64,000 nt of DNA, from contig QULQ01000008.1 in the NCBI GenBank assembly GCA_003490145.1, positions 120,487 through 184,486 of the forward strand, read 5' to 3'. Shown one piece after another: positions 54,163 through 61,874 of the stretch. The first letter of the stretch is position 1, and each line of letters starts with the position of its first letter. Source of the DNA: Lachnospiraceae bacterium OM04-12BH (GTDB lineage: Bacteria; Bacillota; Clostridia; Lachnospirales; Lachnospiraceae). Under the pieces are notes generated by a model. That model worked only from the letters and a program-made list of their open reading frames with translations. It searched no databases and was not told where the DNA came from. The position numbers were made by a program, and so were the translations under genes.

Positions 54163-54497
54163 GAGTTGTCCTTTCTTGCGATAATCGTTACATTTGGGCG
54201 GATATTGGAGCCGACGGGCTGGTAATCCACAAAAAACAGGTCTTTGTCATAGGTAAGGCCGTAATGCTCTTCAATATAGGAAAGGCTTGGTGGATAATAA
54301 CCCTCTACAGCATAGCAGTGGGTGATGTCCCGTTCCAGTGCTGTCTCCAGACTTTCCTGCTGCTTCTGCAGGGCAGAGTCCTGAATGGAGGACAGGGCAA
54401 GCAGAAAGACGATCAGGATGGCAGGGAAGAGCAGATATGGAATCCGCAGAAAAGACAGGGATATTCTTTTTTTCTGTGCAAACCGGTTGTTTGACAT
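54159..54497 (-). CDS. Small membrane-anchored protein of the pilus-like operon
   Basis: A 112-residue protein with a basic N-terminus, one TM segment (IPYLLFPAILIVFLLALS) and an extracytoplasmic part of about 70 residues that has two Tyr-rich segments. Such a layout fits a minor pilin or assembly factor. The ATG at 54497 follows AGAGAGG. It overlaps the DUF4860 gene by four bases. The family is not recognised. Confidence 0.65.
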   Translation of the reverse strand: MSNNRFAQKKRISLSFLRIPYLLFPAILIVFLLALSSIQDSALQKQQESLETALERDITHCYAVEGYYPPSLSYIEEHYGLTYDKDLFFVDYQPVGSNIRPNVTIIARKDNS

Positions 54498-54519
54498 AAG
54501 CAGATCCTCTCTTTATACA

Positions 54520-55566
54520 TCAGCCGATGCTTGACATAATTCCCATCAGAGGCAGCAGGACGGACATCAGGATCAGACCGACTACCAGAGAAAGCAGGAT
54601 GACAAGGGTCGGTTCGATGATAGAAATAATATGGTCGAGCTGCTTTTGGGTTTCTTCATCGTATTTTTCGGATATTTTTTTCAGGACGAGATCTACAGAA
54701 CCGGAGCGGAAGCCAACAGCGATCATACGGGAGTAAAGGCTTGAGAAGATCTGTGCGCTGGCAAGAGCCTCAGGCAGATTGGCATCCTTTTCAATCTCTT
54801 CCTTGCAAAGTTCTATTTTCTTTGACATTTCTTCGTTTTCCACAAGGTCAGCTACCATATCCAGTCCCTTATAAGTATCCATACCGCTGGTGAAGGCCAG
54901 ATACATGCCACTGGCAAAGCGCCCGGCAGCAACCTTTTCGTAAAAGCCTCTGGTCAGAGGAAAGCCCGTCAGAAAGTGCTGGATCCGGGTACGGCCGGCA
55001 GGGCTTTTGTACATGAAGACGAAAACCGTAACGATCACCAGAAAGACCAGAGTAAGGATGAGAGAGTAACGGCTCAGGGTATTTCCTGCAGCAAGCAGGG
55101 AGGTGGCAAGAGGACTCATCTGTGTACCAAGCTGCTCAAATACCTGTGCAAAGATCGGCAGCACCTTTACGATCAGAACCACGATCACGAGAAACATCAT
55201 GGCTATCATAATAAAGGGATAGGTGACAGCACTTTTGATACTGTCTGCAATGGTCTGCTCCCGTTCATAATATTCGGAAAGGGAAGTCAGGACATCGTCT
55301 GTATTTCCAGATTCTTCACCAAGGGCGATCAGCTTGATCACATAATCAGGGAAAAGACCGGTTTCCAGAAGTGCCTCGTGGAAGCTGGAGCCTCTTCTGC
55401 AGGAATCGCTGATCCGGGAAAGCAGTTCCTGCCCCTTCGGATCGTGGGTGTCCTGTTTTAAGATCTCCATGCCCTCTGCAGGACCGATACCGGCCTTGAT
55501 GATCAGGGCTGTCTGTCCACAGAAGGAAGCGATTTCTTCATTGGAAAGGAGTTGCTTTTTACTCAT
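54520..55566 (-). CDS. Type II secretion/type IV pilus platform protein (GspF/PilC family)
   Basis: An inner-membrane platform protein, 348 residues. Two T2SSF repeats are seen: LSNEEIASFCGQTALIIKAGI...SFHEALLETGLFPDYVIKLIALGEESGN and a second one with FASGMYLAFTSGMDTYKGLDM and MIAVGFRSGSVDLVLKKISEKYDEE, with TM helices after each and at the C-terminus. It would work with a GspE/PilB ATPase, but no ATPase gene is in the window. The ATG follows AAGGAG by about 11 bases. Confidence 0.88.
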   Translation of the reverse strand: MSKKQLLSNEEIASFCGQTALIIKAGIGPAEGMEILKQDTHDPKGQELLSRISDSCRRGSSFHEALLETGLFPDYVIKLIALGEESGNTDDVLTSLSEYYEREQTIADSIKSAVTYPFIMIAMMFLVIVVLIVKVLPIFAQVFEQLGTQMSPLATSLLAAGNTLSRYSLILTLVFLVIVTVFVFMYKSPAGRTRIQHFLTGFPLTRGFYEKVAAGRFASGMYLAFTSGMDTYKGLDMVADLVENEEMSKKIELCKEEIEKDANLPEALASAQIFSSLYSRMIAVGFRSGSVDLVLKKISEKYDEETQKQLDHIISIIEPTLVILLSLVVGLILMSVLLPLMGIMSSIG

Positions 55567-55597
55567 TGGAAGGTATTCTCCTTGTAAAGTGTAGTGA

Positions 55598-56527
55598 TTA
55601 GTAAATATATTTGGTGACGTAGTTCTTACCGTCTCCGATAAAGCTTTTTAATTCCTTTTCTCCTGCATTGGCAGCAAAGGTTGGATCCATAATGGACCAG
55701 TTCTTGCCGTCAAAGTGGATCATGCCGTTGACCCAGCCTTGATCCTCTACATAGGTACTGATCCAGGCATGGTAGGCATCTCCGGCATAACCGACCTCAA
55801 GGCGGGTCGGGATCTGCTGGGAACGCAGCATACCTGCCATGACACTGGCATAGTCAAGACAGATCCCTCTGCCAAGAGCAAGGATTTCGTCAGGGTCTGG
55901 GACATAGCCGCTTTTGACATTTTCGGCCTTGTCATAATCGTAGGTAATATTGGCAATGACGTAATCATAAATGCAGATAATGGCTTCCAGATCATCATGG
56001 GCGCCGGCAACCAGCGTCTGTGCCTCCCTGACGATCTGACTGTCTTTTGTAAAGGCTATATACTGATTCGGATAGAGATAAGGTCCCATTTTGTTTGTAA
56101 TGGTAACTGTAAGATCGGTGGAAAAGACAGTGGCATATTGACTGCCCTCCACATTTTCATAAATGCCGACCTGATAAGCACCGTCCCCCGCGGAAAGTGG
56201 AAAAGTGGTGTATCCGCCGGATGGAAGATCATAGGTATAGGTCATATAATCTGGTCCGGTAATCTGCAGCTTCACGGGTTTATCTTCTCCGTGCCAGGCT
56301 GCCATCACATAGCCATCCTCTGTATGGGAGGCATCCAGTGAGGCGAGATCGTTGCCATACACAGTGATGCCATCAGCTGCTGGGACAAGACAGACCGGGG
56401 TGTTATCCCGGATTGTAGTGGAGGCAGAAACATATTCCTTATGGGAGGAGCATCCTCCAAGTAAGAAGGCTGCCAGCAGAAGCAGGAAATATATGATTTT
56501 AGACCGTTTCTTTTGTAGTAATTTCAT
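55598..56527 (-). CDS. Transglutaminase-domain lipoprotein, first gene of the pilus-like operon
   Basis: A lipoprotein of about 309 residues: hydrophobic signal IIYFLLLLAAFLLGGC, then a domain ending in a transglutaminase-like core with Cys in GRGICLDYASVMAGML, His in AGDAYHAWISTY and Asp in WSIMDPTFAA. This papain-like fold makes or breaks peptide bonds in surface proteins. It precedes gspF by 31 bases on the same strand, so it is likely part of the pilus-type operon. The start at 56527 is inferred; a TATAAT lies right upstream and the Shine-Dalgarno is poor. A longer frame exists upstream but is AT-rich and not gene-like. Confidence 0.75.
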   Translation of the reverse strand: MKLLQKKRSKIIYFLLLLAAFLLGGCSSHKEYVSASTTIRDNTPVCLVPAADGITVYGNDLASLDASHTEDGYVMAAWHGEDKPVKLQITGPDYMTYTYDLPSGGYTTFPLSAGDGAYQVGIYENVEGSQYATVFSTDLTVTITNKMGPYLYPNQYIAFTKDSQIVREAQTLVAGAHDDLEAIICIYDYVIANITYDYDKAENVKSGYVPDPDEILALGRGICLDYASVMAGMLRSQQIPTRLEVGYAGDAYHAWISTYVEDQGWVNGMIHFDGKNWSIMDPTFAANAGEKELKSFIGDGKNYVTKYIY

Positions 56528-56715
56528 GCTCTGATTATAATACATTCCAGATTCTTTTGCCATAAAAAGAAAATGCAGCCGAAGATAAAAGGTTGTTGGC
56601 CGGTTTGGTTTGTAAAAGCTGATTAAATTACATTTGAAAATGACAAAAAATATAATAGAAATGGATAAATAAAAGTAAATTAGAATAAAGACTATATATA
56701 GCAGAATATGTATAA

Positions 56716-56786
56716 TTGACTCATAAAAAGCAAAATGCGTCGATAAAATTAGTAAAATATAACAAAAGGAATAGGATGTTATCGAC
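56716..56786 (+). promoter_or_regulatory. Putative promoter and operator upstream of the second ABC locus
   Basis: TTGACT (56716-56721) could be a -35; the -10 is uncertain. An 8-base inverted repeat GTCGATAA (56739-56746) and TTATCGAC (56779-56786) flanks the likely start region and could bind the AraC-type or a LacI-type regulator. The leader then runs to the ribosome-binding site AGGGAG of the binding-protein gene. Confidence 0.4.
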
Positions 56787-56806
56787 AAAAGAAGGGAGAA
56801 AGATAT

Positions 56807-58195
56807 ATGAGAAAAGTGAAAAAATGGACAACAATTTTAGCTGCAGCAGCCATGACAATGGGGATGATGGCGTGTGGAACAGGGACAACCTCAGAAGAAC
56901 CGAAGCAGCAGGAAACAGATCAGACAGAAGAGGCATCTGTGACAGAGGATGCAGCAACAGAGGGGGACTTAAAAGGGGAGTTTTCTATCATGGTATTTCA
57001 CAGCGATGACCCAAGTGCTACAGATGCATCTGCTGCATATTGGATTATGGCGAACAAGTTCATGGAGGAAAATCCGGATGTAATAATTAACACAGAATAT
57101 GTAGCACACGATGATTATGAAACAAAATTAAAAACTTTAATTGCCGGAGATTCCCTACCGGATGTTTTTCTGACAAAGGGTGATAATCTTCCTACTTTGG
57201 TAGAAGGTGAAATGATTCTTCCTGTACTTGATGATATCAAGAGCGTTCCCGGATGGTATGAAAGCTATGTACCGGGAGCCTTTGATGACGGAACCTATGA
57301 AGGGGAAGCATACACGATTCCTTTCCAAATGCAGGCAAATACGGTCGTTGTGTATAATGAGAAGGTTTGGGCGGATTGTGGATATGATGAGTTTCCTGCA
57401 ACCTATCAGGAGCTCCTTGAGGCAGTACCTAAGGTAAAGGAAGCGGGTTATGTTCCTATTGCACTGGGAAATAGTGGACAGTGGGTTGCCGAAGGTGCAC
57501 TGTTCAACACATTTGCATACAGATATGTGGATAAGGCATGGTTTGATGGAATTAAGTCAGGTGATGGAAGCGCTAAGTTTACAGATCCCCAGTTTGTACA
57601 GGCATTAACTGATTTTCAGGCACTTGCAACAGCAGGCGCATTTAACGATGACATGAATTCTATCGATGATTCTGAAATGACAGCAATGTATTATAACGGC
57701 ACGGCAGCTTCCTTTATTAATGGAGCATGGGCAGTAAGTGATATTATTAAGAATTGTCCGGAAGACATTAAAGCTAATACAAGATTGTGCCTGATGCCTT
57801 CTGTAGATGGACAGTCTGGTGCAAGAGAAAACGTATCTGGCGGAGCAGGCTGGGGATATTGTCTGAACAGTAAACTGGAAGGGGACAATAAAAAAGCAGC
57901 AGAAGCATTTCTGAAGTATGTAACAACCGGAGAGTATGCAAATGTATGCCTTGAACAGGGATATTTCTCAGCAGCAGTCAGCTCTGATGTAGATGATTCT
58001 AAACTGGATCCGTTCTTTAAGGAGTATAAAGAGATTGAAGAAACTATGAATTTCATGCCTATTTTCAATGTTCAGCTTCCGAGCGAGCTGATCAGTGAAG
58101 AGTGGGCAGATATGCAGGAACTTCTGATTAATAAGATGACACCCGATGAAATGGCAGAACGTATGCAGCAGGCAATAGAAGATACCTACGAATGA
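56807..58195 (+). CDS. ABC sugar transporter binding lipoprotein (second locus)
   Basis: CUT1 solute-binding lipoprotein, 462 residues. Lipobox MMAC near residue 22, a Glu/Thr-rich spacer, then the SBP fold with AAYWIMANKFMEENPDV, YTIPFQMQANTVVVYNEKVW and INGAWAVSDI. Compared with the first locus it is a different subgroup, so another sugar is expected. The ATG follows AGGGAG by ten bases. The two permeases follow after a hairpin. Confidence 0.9.
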   Translation: MRKVKKWTTILAAAAMTMGMMACGTGTTSEEPKQQETDQTEEASVTEDAATEGDLKGEFSIMVFHSDDPSATDASAAYWIMANKFMEENPDVIINTEYVAHDDYETKLKTLIAGDSLPDVFLTKGDNLPTLVEGEMILPVLDDIKSVPGWYESYVPGAFDDGTYEGEAYTIPFQMQANTVVVYNEKVWADCGYDEFPATYQELLEAVPKVKEAGYVPIALGNSGQWVAEGALFNTFAYRYVDKAWFDGIKSGDGSAKFTDPQFVQALTDFQALATAGAFNDDMNSIDDSEMTAMYYNGTAASFINGAWAVSDIIKNCPEDIKANTRLCLMPSVDGQSGARENVSGGAGWGYCLNSKLEGDNKKAAEAFLKYVTTGEYANVCLEQGYFSAAVSSDVDDSKLDPFFKEYKEIEETMNFMPIFNVQLPSELISEEWADMQELLINKMTPDEMAERMQQAIEDTYE

Positions 58196-58212
58196 TTAAA
58201 ATCAAATAGGAG

Positions 58213-58250
58213 AAGCGGGCATTAGTGATACTGATGCCCGCTTTGGGAGG
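58213..58250 (+). promoter_or_regulatory. Intercistronic hairpin between binding protein and permease genes
   Basis: A perfect 10-bp stem (58213-58222 with 58234-58243) around an 11-base loop, followed by TTTGGGAGG. There is no long T-run, so it is more likely an mRNA-stabilising or partial attenuation element that keeps binding protein more abundant than permease. GGGAGG (58245-58250) is the next ribosome-binding site. Confidence 0.6.
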
Positions 58251-58257
58251 AACAAGA

Positions 58258-59151
58258 TTGGAAATCCGCAAATTTAGAAATAAAAAACAGACAATGCTAG
58301 CTTACGTTTTACTGGCAATTCCATTTGCTATCTATCTGTTCCATATTATTATTCCGCTATTTACCTCTATAGGGTATAGCTTTACTAAGTGGAAAGGCGT
58401 GGGAACACCTAAATTCATTGGATTAGATAATTATCGTACCTTGTTTGACAAGGATGACTTCTGGCTTGTAACCAAAAATACAGTAATTATTGCAATATAT
58501 TGCGTAATCGGACAAGTTGGGATTTCACTTATTATCGCTTTCCTGATGACAATGCGTAAGCTGAAATTCAAGGGCTTTCACCGGGCAGTTATCTTTTTCC
58601 CGTCAGTAATGGCGCCGGTTGTTATTGGATATATTTGGAAATTTGTGTATAACTCGCAGTATGGAATATTAAATACCCTTCTGAAAGCAGTAGGGCTGGA
58701 AGGATGGATTAAACCATGGCTTGATGATCCGGATATTATCCTGAAGACAATTTCGATTCCTATTATCTGGCAGTATGTAGGATTATACATGGTTATTATG
58801 GTAAGTGCTATTTCTGCAGTGCCGCAGGAAATATATGAAATGGCTGAAATTGATGGTGCATCCGGAATTAAAAAGTCACTTTATATTACATTGCCTATGA
58901 TTACTAATACATTAAAGGTAGCGATAATATTGTGCTTCTCAGGAGCAATGAAGGTTTATGACCATATTTATATTATGACCAATGGAGGTCCTGGAAGGTC
59001 TTCTGCAACTATGGCACTATATTGCTATCAGACAACATTTGACTTTGGTAAATTTGGCCTTGGAGCAGCGGTTGCAGTAATGCTTCTGGCATTTTCACTG
59101 CTTGCAAGCTTTATTATTCAGTTATTGTTGGGAGGTAAGAGGAATGTATAA
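58258..59151 (+). CDS. ABC sugar permease (second locus, MalF type)
   Basis: Permease of about 297 residues with about six TM helices. EAA loop YEMAEIDGASGIKKSLYITLPMI is intact. The chosen start is TTG at 58258, seven bases after GGGAGG. The open frame from 58225 begins inside the preceding hairpin and is unlikely. The shared ATPase is not encoded nearby. Overlaps the next gene by 8 bases. Confidence 0.85.
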   Translation: MEIRKFRNKKQTMLAYVLLAIPFAIYLFHIIIPLFTSIGYSFTKWKGVGTPKFIGLDNYRTLFDKDDFWLVTKNTVIIAIYCVIGQVGISLIIAFLMTMRKLKFKGFHRAVIFFPSVMAPVVIGYIWKFVYNSQYGILNTLLKAVGLEGWIKPWLDDPDIILKTISIPIIWQYVGLYMVIMVSAISAVPQEIYEMAEIDGASGIKKSLYITLPMITNTLKVAIILCFSGAMKVYDHIYIMTNGGPGRSSATMALYCYQTTFDFGKFGLGAAVAVMLLAFSLLASFIIQLLLGGKRNV

Positions 59152-59977
59152 GGTAAAACAGAAATTCAATTTTTTGCTAATCAATATCCCAATAATGATT
59201 TTATCACTTACCTGTATTTATCCGGTTATATGGCTGCTATATTCATCGGTCAAAACAAATCAGGAGTTTGCTCTTAGTACAGTGGCACTGCCTAAAAGTA
59301 TTAATATGGGAAATTATATAAAGGCATTTGTAACGGCCAAGTTCCACATTTTTATCATAAACAGTGTCTTTACAAGCTTTTGCACCTTGATCATTGTATT
59401 ACTTGCTTCATATACTATGGGATATCTTTTGTCCCGCTATCGTTTCCGGGGGAGAAACTTAGTGTATATTGCATTGCTTGCAGGAGTTATGATACCAATT
59501 CATGCGTTGATGGTACCTTTGTTTATTCAGTACAAAAATTTTGGCTTTTTAGATAACCGGTTCTCATTGGTGCTGCCTTATGTTTCTATTGAGCTTCCGA
59601 CAGCAGTATTCTTGCTTGAGAGCTATATAAAGGGAATCTCCACTGAAATGGAAGATGCGGCATCTATTGATGGAGCAAATATGCTCCAGACCATGTATGG
59701 AATTATTATGCCAATCTGTAAGCCTATTTTATCGACAGTAGTCATCCTGACTTTTATGTTTGCGTGGAATGAATTTCCTTTTGCCCAGATACTGGTATCA
59801 GACCAGAAATATAAAACAATTCCGGTAGGGTTAACTTATTTTACAACACAGTACACGACAGATTATACATTGCTCATTGCTGCGCTGTGTATGGCCACAA
59901 TCCCGGTATTAGTAATATATCTGTTGTTTTATAATAAAGTTATGGAAGGAATGATGGCAGGTGCGATCAAAGGATAG
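59144..59977 (+). CDS. ABC sugar permease (second locus, MalG type)
   Basis: Permease of about 277 residues, about six TM helices, with EAA loop EMEDAASIDGANMLQTMYGIIMPI and the FAWNEFPFAQIL stretch typical of MalG-type subunits. The ATG at 59144 follows GGGAGGTAAGAGG and overlaps the end of the previous gene. The open frame from 59102 is not used. Confidence 0.9.
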   Translation: MYKVKQKFNFLLINIPIMILSLTCIYPVIWLLYSSVKTNQEFALSTVALPKSINMGNYIKAFVTAKFHIFIINSVFTSFCTLIIVLLASYTMGYLLSRYRFRGRNLVYIALLAGVMIPIHALMVPLFIQYKNFGFLDNRFSLVLPYVSIELPTAVFLLESYIKGISTEMEDAASIDGANMLQTMYGIIMPICKPILSTVVILTFMFAWNEFPFAQILVSDQKYKTIPVGLTYFTTQYTTDYTLLIAALCMATIPVLVIYLLFYNKVMEGMMAGAIKG

Positions 59978-59982
59978 AGAAG

Positions 59983-60948
59983 ATGGATCAGACAGCTTTG
60001 GAAAAATATTATGGTAGCGGGGAAATACCTGAGGACTTTGATGTTTTATGGGATACATGGATCACAGAGGTCAGACAGATGCCTTCAGAGTATGAAATTA
60101 TAGAACAGCCCTGTTTTTATAAGGATGTGATCTATGAATGGCTGGTCTTTCGGGGAACGGGAGGAGAAAAGATATATTGTCATATACTTCGTCCCCAAAA
60201 ACCTGAAAAGAAACCGGTGCTATTTCAGTTTCATGGATATTCAGCCAGTAGCGGAGATATGTTTGAAAAACTGCCTTATGTATATAATGACATGGCAGTA
60301 ATCGCCATGGATACCAGGGGGCAGGGAGGTCTGTCAGAGGATCATACCATTACTAAGGGATCGACATGGCAGGGGCATATTGTCCGTGGAATTTCTGAGG
60401 GTAGAGAGAATCTGCTGCTTCGCAAGGTGTTTTTGGACATCGTGAAGCTGGTACAGATTACAAAAAAGCTTCCGTTCTGTAATAGTGAAAAAATGGCCTG
60501 TATGGGGTTTTCGCAAGGTGGAGGGCTAAGTGTGGTTTGCGCAGCACTCAATCCGGAAATACAGGTAGCAGGTATCGGGTATCCGTTTCTTTCGGATTAC
60601 CGGAAGGCTTGTGAGTTAAGTAAAAATGGGAAGTATCAGGCTTATGAAGAGCTTGGACTCTATTTTAAGGTGAGAGATCCCCTGCATGAACGTGAAGAAG
60701 AATTTTTCCGGATCCTGGATTACATAGATGTGAGTTATCTGGCGAAAAGAATAAACGCCAAATGCTTGTGCTTCTGTGGCCTGCAGGATGAACTGGTTCC
60801 TTTGGAAACCCAATATGCCGTGTTCAATCAGATAAGGGCGGAAAAAAGGATGTATATATACCCAGAATACGGACACGAAGTCCTGCCTGGAACCGGAGAG
60901 ATCGTTTTAAGAGAATTGCTTGACGTTTTTAAATCAATGAAAGCATGA
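59983..60948 (+). CDS. CE7-type acetyl esterase (acetylxylan esterase/cephalosporin-C deacetylase)
   Basis: Removes acetyl groups from sugars, 321 residues, cytoplasmic. The family features are VLFQFHGYSASSGDMFEKL, the RGQGG motif (DTRGQGGLSED), the nucleophile elbow MGFSQGGGLSVV (Ser near 176) and the late Asp/His in CGLQDELVPLETQ and YPEYGHEVLPG. It follows the ABC permeases by six bases, so it probably deacetylates imported acetylated oligosaccharides. Confidence 0.92.
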   Translation: MDQTALEKYYGSGEIPEDFDVLWDTWITEVRQMPSEYEIIEQPCFYKDVIYEWLVFRGTGGEKIYCHILRPQKPEKKPVLFQFHGYSASSGDMFEKLPYVYNDMAVIAMDTRGQGGLSEDHTITKGSTWQGHIVRGISEGRENLLLRKVFLDIVKLVQITKKLPFCNSEKMACMGFSQGGGLSVVCAALNPEIQVAGIGYPFLSDYRKACELSKNGKYQAYEELGLYFKVRDPLHEREEEFFRILDYIDVSYLAKRINAKCLCFCGLQDELVPLETQYAVFNQIRAEKRMYIYPEYGHEVLPGTGEIVLRELLDVFKSMKA

Positions 60949-60957
60949 GAGGATAAT

Positions 60958-61857
60958 ATGTTAAATATTGATGAGTATGAAAAAATGAATCCTTATGTCC
61001 GGATGATGCGTTTAAAGCGAACAGCATCATTGTCAGGGAAATGGAGAGATATTGATCATGTGTTTACTTATATTGCCTCTGGTCAGGGTGATTTTATCAT
61101 TGACGGGAATCATTATACTCTCAAAACCGGAGATGTGATTATTATCCCTCCGTTAAAGACACATATTATTATTTCCCAGGGATCAGAACCGCTGGTTCAG
61201 TATATTATGCACTTTGATTTTTTTGAAAAGGAGGAACGGATCGGGCTGCAGCATAAAAATATTTCTGAGGAGGTATCCTACAGGATCCCGGATGAGGAGA
61301 AAATCCTGAATGAAGTTCTGGTTACGGAAATCAATATGACAGACCGGACAGATATTAGCAGGATTTATCTTTCAATGCTGAGGGAATTTGAGGATCGCAA
61401 GCCATGCAGGAATGTATTACTTAAGGCGGGCTGTATGCAATTGCTTACATACACATTCCGGAGTTATATGTCGGAAGACAGGATTTATCTAAGAACGCAG
61501 CCAAAACAGACAAAATCCTGGATACATATAGAGAATGCAATAAAATATATAAATGAATGCAAACTTGATTATGAACTGGATAATGATACAATAGCTGAGC
61601 GGATAGGGGTATCTCCTAATTATCTTACCAGGATTTTCCAGGAACATTTGGGCATGTCTCTGCACAGATATATAATTAATGTCAAAATTGAACGGGCGCA
61701 AAAAAATATGCTGAGTGGAAATGTAAATATTACAGAAGCGGCGGAAGAGGCAGGATTTTCAAGTGTTCATGTTTTTAGTAAAACATTCAAAAATTTATTT
61801 GGAATTTCGCCCAGTGAATTTTTAAATCAAAACTGCGGAACAAAAAATGAAGAGTAA
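60958..61857 (+). CDS. AraC-family regulator with cupin sensor domain
   Basis: A 299-residue regulator: N-terminal cupin-like domain (YIASGQGDFIIDGNHYTLKTGDVIII, about residues 30-80), then two C-terminal HTH motifs with ERIGVSPNYLTRIFQEHLGMS and EAAEEAGFSSVHVFSKTFKNLFGISPSEF. GAGG precedes the ATG. It is embedded in the operon and likely activates it upon sugar binding. Confidence 0.93.
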   Translation: MLNIDEYEKMNPYVRMMRLKRTASLSGKWRDIDHVFTYIASGQGDFIIDGNHYTLKTGDVIIIPPLKTHIIISQGSEPLVQYIMHFDFFEKEERIGLQHKNISEEVSYRIPDEEKILNEVLVTEINMTDRTDISRIYLSMLREFEDRKPCRNVLLKAGCMQLLTYTFRSYMSEDRIYLRTQPKQTKSWIHIENAIKYINECKLDYELDNDTIAERIGVSPNYLTRIFQEHLGMSLHRYIINVKIERAQKNMLSGNVNITEAAEEAGFSSVHVFSKTFKNLFGISPSEFLNQNCGTKNEE

Positions 61858-61874
61858 ATGATATGGAGGGTGTT

